DNA from: Nitrospirae bacterium RIFCSPLOW2_12_42_9
Lineage (GTDB): Bacteria > Nitrospirota > 9FT-COMBO-42-15 > HDB-SIOI813
Length of the DNA: 9,265 nucleotides
Direction: 5' to 3'
Assembly: GCA_001805205.1 (NCBI GenBank)
Contig: MHER01000203.1
Location: forward strand, 1 to 9,265
The notes beneath the pieces were generated by a model. That model ran no database searches. It was not told the origin of the DNA and was given only the letters and a program-made list of their open reading frames with translations. The position numbers were made by a program, and so were the translations under genes. This document shows, piece by piece, positions 1-5,327 of the stretch. How positions within the stretch are numbered: the first letter of the stretch is position 1; each line of letters opens with the position of its first letter.

Positions 1-64
1 CAAGATTAAACCTAAAAAGTTTCATGGCGATTGGAATTACACTATTTCAAACAATGAAAATTAA
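1..64 (+). pseudogene. C-terminal end of an ISAzo13-type transposase (partial)
   Basis: The frame beginning at base 2 is open from the window edge to a TAA at 62-64. It reads KIKPKKFHGDWNYTI followed by a short tail. A basic stretch, then F-H-G-[DE]-W-N-Y-T-I, is what I recall as the conserved C-terminus of ISAzo13 (Rhodopirellula-type, DDE_Tnp_ISAZ013) transposases. Only about 20 residues are visible, so it is unknown whether the gene upstream is whole. No terminal inverted repeat can be defined between this stop and the next transposase relic, which begins within 10 bases. That suggests two elements have been joined by deletion or nested insertion. Confidence 0.5.
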
Positions 65-73
65 TATAGTTGA

Positions 74-553
74 CCAAGTTATTTATGCGCAGCCCCTAAG
101 GTAAATCTTGCGACAGGCAGGAGCAATCTGATATTGGATTGCCGGATACTCAATGGCAATCCGGAGGATTCAACAATCTATACAGGGGTTCTTGATAATA
201 TCCATGTGAACTACGGGATAGTGCCGAGGGATGTGGTTACTGATGGTGGATATGCTTCAAAAGACAATGCCCGGTCAGCGCAGGAGAAAGGGATCATCAA
301 CATTGTTTTCAACAAGATAACAGGCTCATTGAAGAACATAGTACAGAGCACGAATATTGAGACACGGCTGAAGAAATGGCGCAGCGGTATTGAGGCAGTG
401 ATCTCGAACCTCAAAAGAGGGTATGAATTGTTCCGGTGCGAATGGAAAACAAGGGAAAGATTCGATGCAAAGGTGTACTGAAACGTAATTGTCTACAACA
501 TCCGGGTTATGGCGGGGGTATTTCTTGCGAAGATGCGAACTCAGATGCAATGA
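74..553 (+). pseudogene. DDE transposase C-terminal remnant (IS5/ISNCY-like), interrupted by TGA
   Basis: This is the C-terminal half of a cut-and-paste transposase. The frame opens after a TGA at 71-73 and reads VNLATGRSNLILDCRIL from about 101. A TTG at 134 could be called as a start but lies inside conserved sequence. Visible motifs are VTDGGYAS (a catalytic Asp, about 237-260) and RSGIEAVISNLKRGYEL.RC (the catalytic Glu, about 382-438). The frame stops at a TGA at 479-481 and then continues as NVIVYNIRVMAGVFLAKM to a second TGA at 551-553. Related transposases carry a Trp at this place before a V.YN.RV helix, so a TGG to TGA change is the simplest explanation. The N-terminal DNA-binding part and the first catalytic Asp are missing. 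No intact inverted repeats are seen, so the element should not move by itself. The subfamily is uncertain. Confidence 0.7.
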
Positions 554-766
554 TCGGAAGGAAACGTACCCGACAAGAAAAGTTTTGAGGGATACCTATG
601 CCCCAAATCGGGAAAAAAATGGCGCATATCCTGTTCATGAGCAAGTGAGCACAAAACACCGGGGAAATGTCTGGACTTCTGGTGACGTTTCATGTCTGGA
701 AATCAGAAAAACGTGAGTTTATACACAGACTCTATTTAGTGCGCCATCCCATTTGAGGTGATTTAA
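554..766. other. Intergenic stretch with no supported gene
   Basis: This lies between the transposase remnant and the radical SAM gene. Both strands carry only short frames with no recognisable motif. A plus-strand frame at 489-716 overlaps the transposase relic in another frame and looks like a shadow. The last bases carry the ribosome binding site of the next gene. No tRNA-like fold, terminator or clear promoter was found. Confidence 0.5.
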
Positions 767-769
767 TTG
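755..769 (+). promoter_or_regulatory. Ribosome binding site that sets a TTG start
   Basis: GAGGTG at 755-760 is followed by six bases and then TTG at 767-769. The spacing is good, and the translation from this TTG begins directly with the first beta-strand of the B12-binding fold (MKILMVS). The next in-frame ATG, at 779, would cut that strand, so the TTG start is preferred. Confidence 0.65.
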
Positions 770-2173
770 AAAATCCTTATGGTATCCACAAACCAGGAAA
801 AGTCCCCATTTCCGGTAGCACCTGTAGGTGCACTCTGTGCCTGTTCTGCTGCAGAACGGGCAGGATATGATGTCGATTTTATTGACATGATGTTTGTTAG
901 ACACCCAGAACGTATCCTCACATCGAAAATCCGAACAGGTAATTATAATGCCATTGGTTTCAGTATTCGCAATCTCGATGATTGTATCTTTGCAACCCAA
1001 AAAAGCTATTTTGACGATATAAAAAAGATGGTTGAGTGTGTACAAAGATTAACGAAAGTTCCTCTGATCCTGGGCGGGAGTGGTTTCTCTATCGCACCAT
1101 ACGGTTGGCTAAAGAGGCTAAATGCCAACTACGGCGTTGTTGGTGATGGGGAGAATGCCTTTGTAGAACTCCTTAACTCCCTTGAGACGAATCATTCCCC
1201 AAGGGGACTTGCCGGCATACTCTGTAATGATGAGCATCTCTGTGACAAGAAAGGGCTAATTAAGCCGTCGCCTGTCACCAACATGGACCATGTTTATTCC
1301 CCCTCACATGAGAAATGCTTATACAAACAATATCTATGCAGGGGTGGATTTGTAAGCGTGCAGACGAAGCGAGGTTGTCCGTTTAAATGCATATACTGTG
1401 TCTATCCGTTATTGGAGGGGGGGGACTATCACCTTCGATCACCGGAACATATTGCAGATGAAATATCGACTTTGACTCATGAAAGGAACTCCACAAGTTT
1501 TTACTTTACGGACAGTGTATTTAACACCCCTCGTAAACATGCACTTGCGGTCTGTAAAAAGCTGGCTCGGAGAAGGCTACCAATTAAATGGATGGCTTAC
1601 TGCAATCCTGTAGGGTTTGATATTGAGATGGGGCGTGCCATGATAGCAGCAGGATGCGTTGGGGTTGAGTTCGGCCTTGATGTCGCTACACCCAAAATGC
1701 TGAAGAAGATGGGGAAACCCTTTACCCAATCCGATATCAGGAATTGTTTAAAGTCAGCTTCGGATGCAGGCATTCCATTTGCCCTACACCTCCTCTTCGG
1801 TGGCCCCGGGGAGGACATCGATGATATCCATGAGACACAACGTTTTATTGATTCCTGTGCAGCACCTAATGCTGTATTCGCCTTGATGGGAATCAGGATT
1901 TATGAAAATACCCCAATAAAAGAAATCGCCCTGGCAGAAGGAATTATTACTGAACATACGGACCTTTTCAAACCTGTATTTTATATATCCAAGGAACTGG
2001 GGGGAAGTCCGATGAAGGTACTCGATGAAATTGCAAAAGAACGCCATATCTGGTCTACCCCGACTGATTGGTCGAGAATAACCATGCGCGTAATACAAAA
2101 ACTCATAAACCGTATAGGAGTTCATCCGCAATGGCGAAACATTCAAAACTATGGAAAATACCTCAGAAGATGA
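767..2173 (+). CDS. B12-binding-domain radical SAM protein
   Basis: This is a 468-residue enzyme of the cobalamin-dependent radical SAM class, of ordinary length for the family. Residues 1 to about 140 form the B12-binding Rossmann domain: a KILMVS first strand, an APVGALCACSAAERAGYDVDFID region, LILGGSGFS near 100-108 and VVGDGENAF near 124-132. The usual DxHxxG cobalamin-ligand motif is absent, as in many proteins of this class. The radical SAM core follows, with CxxxCxxC at Cys204, Cys208 and Cys211 (RGCPFKCIYC), YFTDSVF near 246-252, GVEFGLD near 299-305 and LLFGGPGED near 342-350. Such enzymes methylate or rearrange unactivated carbons, and several act on lipids. The substrate here cannot be read from the sequence. 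The protein is cytosolic, without a signal peptide. The gene stands alone, and the IS inserted 45 bp after its stop did not damage it. Confidence 0.9.
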   Translation: MKILMVSTNQEKSPFPVAPVGALCACSAAERAGYDVDFIDMMFVRHPERILTSKIRTGNYNAIGFSIRNLDDCIFATQKSYFDDIKKMVECVQRLTKVPLILGGSGFSIAPYGWLKRLNANYGVVGDGENAFVELLNSLETNHSPRGLAGILCNDEHLCDKKGLIKPSPVTNMDHVYSPSHEKCLYKQYLCRGGFVSVQTKRGCPFKCIYCVYPLLEGGDYHLRSPEHIADEISTLTHERNSTSFYFTDSVFNTPRKHALAVCKKLARRRLPIKWMAYCNPVGFDIEMGRAMIAAGCVGVEFGLDVATPKMLKKMGKPFTQSDIRNCLKSASDAGIPFALHLLFGGPGEDIDDIHETQRFIDSCAAPNAVFALMGIRIYENTPIKEIALAEGIITEHTDLFKPVFYISKELGGSPMKVLDEIAKERHIWSTPTDWSRITMRVIQKLINRIGVHPQWRNIQNYGKYLRR

Positions 2174-2203
2174 ACTATAACACATTGGGTATGCTGGTTT
2201 CAT

Positions 2204-2218
2204 ATAGATTTTTATGTG
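2204..2218. repeat. Target site duplication, left copy (15 bp)
   Basis: The 15-mer ATAGATTTTTATGTG lies immediately outside the left end of the insertion sequence and recurs exactly at 3656-3670 outside the right end. Perfect identity points to a recent insertion with little decay. The un-inserted site would lie in the spacer just after the radical SAM gene. Confidence 0.93.
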
Positions 2219-2248
2219 TGTTAGTTAAAAATTAAAACCGGACTATTT
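2219..2248 (+). repeat. Left terminal inverted repeat of the IS
   Basis: The 30 bases starting TGTTAGTTAAAA match the reverse complement of 3626-3655 at 29 of 30 positions (A versus T at position 13). The ends are TGT...ACA. This arm contains the outer of two 20-bp motif copies at this end. Confidence 0.93.
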
Positions 2249-2266
2249 AAAAATTAAAACCGGACT
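2225..2266 (+). repeat. Two tandem copies of a 20-bp motif at the left IS end
   Basis: TTAAAAATTAAAACCGGACT occurs at 2225-2244 and again, identically, at 2247-2266. The period is 22 bp, about two helical turns. Only the first copy lies inside the matched terminal inverted repeat. Paired sites of this kind usually bind transposase or its regulator (inference). Confidence 0.88.
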
Positions 2267-2276
2267 CTCTTAAGAG

Positions 2277-3161
2277 TTAATAATTTGCTCTTTTCAGTTC
2301 TGAACTTTTAACTTTTTGAGTTCCAACTAATTTTCTATTATGCCAGAATCTGATTTCTGTCAGCCCTGTTTCTTCATCCGGTATCATTCTAAGCTCAACC
2401 CTCTCATAAGAATCTACACCAGGCACTTTCAATTCCTTTCCATCAATTGAGATTTTTCTGTAAGCATCAGTAGTCCTTTCATCCCTGATAGAGAATATAT
2501 CCTTTGTTGATTCGTAAGGCGCCGGAACTTTAAAAGGACGAAAGAGGGACTTCCCACCTTGTATTGCATTCTCAAACCGTACTACCGGTACCTCTCCTGT
2601 AACGCTATGCACCTGATGGTTATTATAACGTTTGACTTCGTAGGCCAGTACCTCCCTTGCTCCCTCTATCGTCCGGATATTCTCTCTTGCACAGGTCCTG
2701 ACAATCCTGTCCTGAAGCCACCTATAAGGTCTTTCTATCTTACCCTTAGCTTGTGGTGATAGGGCATAGTTAACTTTAACACTGCACTCAATTAATATCT
2801 GTTTCCACTGAGGATCACTCTCATCAGTCTTAAGATTATGTTTCATCCAGATAGAATCTCTCCTCTCTACAAAACGAAATATTGAATGATTATCTACATA
2901 ATACGAAAACGGAAACCCATGTTTTAACCATACTGACTCAAGTGCTACAACATGCCTCCATGTAGTTTCTCTCTCCACTATGTCTGCATAGAGCATGTAA
3001 CGGCTATAATCATCTATGCTTGTTATCAAATACCATAGCTCATCAGTATATGGAGACCAGCGATGATGGGACGAATCGTGCTGAATCAGTTCTCCGGCAT
3101 AATTTGTTAATACTTCATGGTCATGAGCTTTTCTCTCAGGTCGTGGGATGTAAAAACCGTT
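2277..3161 (-). CDS. IS transposase, catalytic part (orfB, read after -1 frameshift)
   Basis: This frame holds the DDE integrase core. Read from the proposed slip site at 3161 it begins NGFYIPRPERKAHDHEV and reaches IQHDSSHH with the first catalytic Asp (Asp155 of the fused protein). YYVDNHSIF gives the second Asp (216) and QAKGKIERPYRWLQ gives the Glu (269). The rest, to the TAA at 2277-2279, is a beta-rich C-terminal domain. A stand-alone start at a TTG (3027-3029) is possible, but it would lose the first Asp and has no convincing ribosome binding site, so orfB alone should be inactive. Joined to orfA the product is about 420 residues, a normal transposase length. The frame has no internal stop. 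Either the shift is programmed or this copy has a single-base lesion in the A run. Confidence 0.82.
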   Translation of the reverse strand, partial: NGFYIPRPERKAHDHEVLTNYAGELIQHDSSHHRWSPYTDELWYLITSIDDYSRYMLYADIVERETTWRHVVALESVWLKHGFPFSYYVDNHSIFRFVERRDSIWMKHNLKTDESDPQWKQILIECSVKVNYALSPQAKGKIERPYRWLQDRIVRTCARENIRTIEGAREVLAYEVKRYNNHQVHSVTGEVPVVRFENAIQGGKSLFRPFKVPAPYESTKDIFSIRDERTTDAYRKISIDGKELKVPGVDSYERVELRMIPDEETGLTEIRFWHNRKLVGTQKVKSSELKRANY

Positions 3162-3538
3162 TTTTTCGCCCTGCCTATTATTGTAGGGACAGATACCTCC
3201 TGCTGGTATTTCTTTATCATCTGATCCCGTACATAACTATAATTATAAAATCTGACAGGTATGGTCATATCATCAATCAACCCCTTCTCAATGCTTAGCT
3301 CCTTTAGAATATTCCCTTCAATCTCTTCACTAATCTTCCTTGTTTTGGCCTTACGACTATATTCAATAGTAAACTCCTCAGGATTTCCTTTATACTGCTT
3401 AACCAACTCAAAAAACTGACTTCGTTTTAACTCCAGCAAACGCATCACCTGTTCAGAGCTGAGTTCCTTCTTAACATACCGAGCTAATATCATTTTTACT
3501 TGTTCATTGATAAACCGTTTGTGTATCTGTCTTGTCAT
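3107..3538 (-). CDS. IS transposase, N-terminal DNA-binding part (orfA)
   Basis: This 143-residue frame starts at an ATG (3536-3538). GGAGGAG four bases upstream is a strong ribosome binding site. Residues about 12-50 (VKMILARYVKKELSSEQVMRLLELKRSQFFELVKQYK) look like a helix-turn-helix that would bind the terminal repeats. Residues 51-126 link it to the catalytic core. After Lys126, at the A7 run, the frame gives only 17 further residues before a TAA. The -1 frame at the same point continues into conserved transposase sequence. Unshifted translation would yield a short DNA-binding protein, which in other IS families such as IS1 and IS3 can repress transposition. That role is inference here. 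Confidence 0.8.
   Translation of the reverse strand: MTRQIHKRFINEQVKMILARYVKKELSSEQVMRLLELKRSQFFELVKQYKGNPEEFTIEYSRKAKTRKISEEIEGNILKELSIEKGLIDDMTIPVRFYNYSYVRDQMIKKYQQEVSVPTIIGRAKKTVFTSHDLREKLMTMKY
3160..3166 (-). other. A7 slippery run: probable -1 frameshift site
   Basis: On the minus strand the zero frame reads GCG AAA AAA ACG, with seven A in a row. orfA and orfB differ by exactly one step backward here, and the sequence just after the run is conserved-looking transposase only in the -1 frame (KKNGFYIPRPERKAHDHEV). Such A runs support ribosomal -1 slippage or RNA polymerase slippage. The downstream bases give only a weak TGAG/CTCA stem, so a strong stimulatory hairpin is not evident. Confidence 0.6.
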
Positions 3539-3596
3539 CTTTCTCCTCCATGATAATTATTAAAGTCTTATATCCTATCATAGAGTTCATTCTCAG

Positions 3597-3649
3597 AGTC
3601 CGGTTTTAAATTTTAAATCACCTTAAAATAGTCCGGTTTTAAATTTTAA
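3597..3649 (-). repeat. Two copies of the 20-bp motif at the right IS end
   Basis: On the minus strand TTAAAATTTAAAACCGGACT occurs at 3649-3630 and identically at 3616-3597. The period is 33 bp, about three helical turns, against 22 bp at the left end. The motif differs by one base from the left-end version. Confidence 0.88.
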
Positions 3650-3655
3650 CTAACA
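3626..3655 (-). repeat. Right terminal inverted repeat of the IS
   Basis: This is the reverse complement partner of 2219-2248 with one mismatch in 30. It ends in AACTAACA directly at the duplicated target. The transposase promoter probably lies between here and the ATG at 3538, since this is the upstream end for the minus-strand genes, but I see no clear consensus. Confidence 0.93.
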
Positions 3656-3670
3656 ATAGATTTTTATGTG
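3656..3670. repeat. Target site duplication, right copy (15 bp)
   Basis: Exact copy of 2204-2218, directly following the right inverted repeat. Confidence 0.93.
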
Positions 3671-3706
3671 AGACAATGGGAATAACGCATACCAGTTGGC
3701 ATGATA

Positions 3707-3758
3707 GTTGACAAACAAGCAAATTTCGGTTGACAAAAAAATACCTTTTGGCTACCAT
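3707..3758 (+). promoter_or_regulatory. Candidate promoter with duplicated GTTGACAAA
   Basis: The 9-mer GTTGACAAA occurs at 3707-3715 and 3729-3737, 22 bp apart. The second copy supplies a perfect -35 box TTGACA (3730-3735), followed after 17 bases by TACCAT (3753-3758, four of six match to TATAAT). It lies about 155 bases before the lipoprotein start, implying a long leader. The first copy has no matching -10 box and might be a regulator site or chance. The 3671-3914 spacer holds no gene that I can support. Confidence 0.4.
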
Positions 3759-3914
3759 ATCCTAAAAAAGCAAATTCATGGCCCTCTATCGGGCAGTAAT
3801 TTCTCACTCCGGAGATTTCATCCCAAATAACATTAAAAGATGTTAGTGCCGGAAGACAAGATAGAGGCAAACGTTAGATGATTTTAATACTCAGGTTATT
3901 AAAGGAGGCAAAAC

Positions 3915-4433
3915 ATGTTGAGCGGAAAACGGACTTTCATATTGATAACTACTCTGATGATGTTTGGCGGTTGCAGTCATTATTATGTTCCGGATGCATC
4001 GACCTTTAAACTGGATGCGATAAAAGAATTTTCATCATCCAATTCTATTTCTATCTTGAATGCTCAGACTTCTACCAAAAATGTGTTACTGGCTACAAAC
4101 ATGGGGCATCGCTTTTACGGCAATCTGCAAAGCTGGACAGAAACAGCAATAACCATTACCCAACGGGAATTAATAAACAGGGGAATGAAGATTGAGAAGG
4201 ACGTGCCAAAGATATTGAATTTGTCGATTGAGTCCGCAGAAGGTACGTTTGGCGCATGGGTTCTGCGCTTTGAAATTACGTTAAAAGTCGAGACCGGAGA
4301 TGGCTATGTCCAGACGTATCTGGGAGATAACCGTTCGCCGGCCACTCTCTATCGGGCCGCCGATGGCGCAGTGATGCGGGCCGTAGCGGAGATGCTAAAA
4401 GATGAACACATCATTGCCTACCTGGTTAACTAA
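3915..4433 (+). CDS. Predicted outer-membrane lipoprotein, family not recognised
   Basis: A 172-residue protein with an excellent ribosome binding site (AAAGGAGG, six bases before the ATG). The N-terminus is a lipoprotein signal: Lys/Arg at 5-6, a hydrophobic stretch 8-17, and lipobox FGGC with Cys20. Ser at +2 argues against inner-membrane retention under enterobacterial Lol rules. After a linker, residues about 60-90 form a helix (GNLQSWTETAITITQRELI). Residues about 100-135 look like paired beta-strands (KILNLSIESAEGTFGAWVL, RFEITLKVETG), and 145-168 a closing helix. This resembles the small alpha/beta periplasmic lipoproteins of the YajG or ABC-auxiliary type in layout only. The next gene encodes an outer-membrane barrel and the lipoprotein at 7936 has a similar order of elements, so a partner role in the outer membrane is plausible. 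The GC content is somewhat higher than in the barrel genes. Confidence 0.8.
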   Translation: MLSGKRTFILITTLMMFGGCSHYYVPDASTFKLDAIKEFSSSNSISILNAQTSTKNVLLATNMGHRFYGNLQSWTETAITITQRELINRGMKIEKDVPKILNLSIESAEGTFGAWVLRFEITLKVETGDGYVQTYLGDNRSPATLYRAADGAVMRAVAEMLKDEHIIAYLVN

Positions 4434-4460
4434 CCGGAGTCCGGCTATTTCAGATGTTTG

Positions 4461-4495
4461 TTGACATTGACAATAGGAAACAGAAATGATATTTG
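4461..4495 (+). promoter_or_regulatory. Weak candidate promoter before the first barrel gene
   Basis: Two abutting TTGACA hexamers (TTGACATTGACA, 4461-4472) precede the barrel gene. The second is followed after 17 bases by TATTTG at 4490-4495, a poor -10 box. A TATAAT at 4552-4557 sits too close to the ATG to act as its own promoter. Read-through from the lipoprotein gene is equally possible. Confidence 0.3.
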
Positions 4496-4558
4496 TGGCC
4501 GTTTGATATAAGATACTCTGTATCAGTACCCGGTTAATTATTAACAAGAAGTATAATT

Positions 4559-5233
4559 ATGCGGGAAAAAATTATATTCATCTGTCTGCTGATCACCCTT
4601 ATTATTTCCCCTTCTGTCTCCTTCGGGGCATTCGGTGTAAAGTTAGACTATTTAATACCTGCTGAAGAAAATGCATATGGACAAGGGTTTTGGGATTATT
4701 ATATGGAGGATTTAGGGGGATATAGCAGTGGTTTTGGCTCCCCTAAAAACGGGCTGTTTATGACCAACTTTTATGGTAATACAAGATGGCCCAGTGGTTT
4801 TGGGCTTGATTATGGAGGAAAGACACCTATAATAATTTATTTGAATGCAAAAAAATATATTGATTATGGTTATGATACTTCATGGGAAGAAACAACATTT
4901 ACAAAGATTGTATGGCACTTCTTTTATATCTCGGCACGGTATAATATTCCATTGTCGGTATCACCCTACTTCGGTGGCGGTTTATCCGGATATTATGTGA
5001 ATGCTGAATATACGTCGACTGAAAGTACCTCGCATGATAACCAACAGGTAGTTCCAGGTATTCATGGTTTTGCTGGGATACAGTTTTTTCACAAGAGGAA
5101 GGTTCATCTCGATCTTGAATTACGATATGAAGTGACATCAGATTCGGATAGCACTATAGAAAATGCAATTGCTCCATACAATGATGGAGGTAACCTCGGA
5201 GGGTTATCTTTTTTGATAGGGGCCTCATGGTAG
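4559..5233 (+). CDS. Predicted outer-membrane beta-barrel protein
   Basis: A 224-residue exported protein. Residues 1 to about 23 form a Sec signal peptide (MREKIIF, hydrophobic core, SVSFG-A). The mature part is rich in Gly, Tyr, Phe and Ser. It contains alternating polar/hydrophobic strands typical of small barrels, such as IVWHFFYISARYNIPLSVSP, PYFGGGLSGYYVNAEYT, GIHGFAGIQFF and VHLDLELRYEV. The chain ends LSFLIGASW, with a C-terminal aromatic residue that fits the BAM recognition signal. Size and strand number suggest an OmpW/OmpA-like barrel of about eight strands, but no family signature is certain. The ribosome binding site is weak (AAGAAG). The gene lies 125 bp after the lipoprotein and may be cotranscribed with it. 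Confidence 0.78.
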   Translation: MREKIIFICLLITLIISPSVSFGAFGVKLDYLIPAEENAYGQGFWDYYMEDLGGYSSGFGSPKNGLFMTNFYGNTRWPSGFGLDYGGKTPIIIYLNAKKYIDYGYDTSWEETTFTKIVWHFFYISARYNIPLSVSPYFGGGLSGYYVNAEYTSTESTSHDNQQVVPGIHGFAGIQFFHKRKVHLDLELRYEVTSDSDSTIENAIAPYNDGGNLGGLSFLIGASW

Positions 5234-5252
5234 TAAATTAATCCAGGCCCCT
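5218..5252 (+). terminator. Stem-loop at the end of the barrel gene, possible terminator
   Basis: AGGGGCCT (5218-5225) pairs with AGGCCCCT (5245-5252) across a 19-base loop that contains the stop codon. A second, overlapping option pairs CCTCAT (5254-5259) with ATGAGG (5272-5277). Neither is followed by a run of T, so an attenuator or mRNA-end stabiliser is as likely as an intrinsic terminator. Confidence 0.3.
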
Positions 5253-5278
5253 GCCTCATAATTTTGGTCGAATGAGGA

Positions 5279-5307
5279 TTGAACAGGTATATCAATCTGT
5301 TTACTTT
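5279..5307 (+). promoter_or_regulatory. Weak candidate promoter before the helical-repeat gene
   Basis: TTGAAC at 5279-5284 is followed after 17 bases by TACTTT at 5302-5307. The match to consensus is partial. It sits directly before the ribosome binding site GGGAGG (about 5317), leaving only a short leader. Confidence 0.25.
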
Positions 5308-5327
5308 ATAAACCAGGGAGGACGGCC

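Larger units (their letters stand above)
2219..3655 (-). mobile_element. Complete insertion sequence, 1437 bp, TGT...ACA ends
   Basis: All parts of an intact insertion sequence are visible: 30-bp terminal inverted repeats, a 15-bp direct target duplication on both sides, and a transposase reading leftward across nearly the whole element. The transposase has an N-terminal helix-turn-helix-like region and an integrase-type (rve) DDE core, which places it near the IS481/IS3/IS1202 range of families. As I recall, the IS1202 family includes a group (ISTde1) with 15-18 bp duplications, which would fit, while IS481 members also have TGT ends and up to 15 bp. The family is therefore left open. Each end carries two copies of a 20-bp motif, probably transposase binding sites. 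The element sits between the radical SAM gene and the lipoprotein gene and interrupts no recognisable frame. Confidence 0.93.

Noticed and set aside
489..716. Plus-strand 75-residue frame after the transposase remnant
   Set aside because: It overlaps the true continuation of the transposase frame (482-553) in another frame and has an Arg/Cys-rich, non-protein-like composition.
1784..2203. Minus-strand 139-residue frame across the end of the intact radical SAM gene
   Set aside because: Antisense to conserved coding sequence, with no motif or ribosome binding site.
2204..2218. Possible Xer/dif-type site as the IS target
   Set aside because: Some IS1202-family relatives target dif-like sites, but the reconstructed target shows no convincing pair of Xer arms.
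3664..3870. Minus-strand 68-residue frame in the spacer before the first lipoprotein gene
   Set aside because: It starts at a TTG without a ribosome binding site, has no recognisable motif, and ends within the IS target duplication, so it is most likely chance.
4424..4450. GGTTAACTAACC and CCGGAGTCCGG palindromes at the end of the first lipoprotein gene as a terminator
   Set aside because: The stems are very short, loops are too small, and no T run follows.
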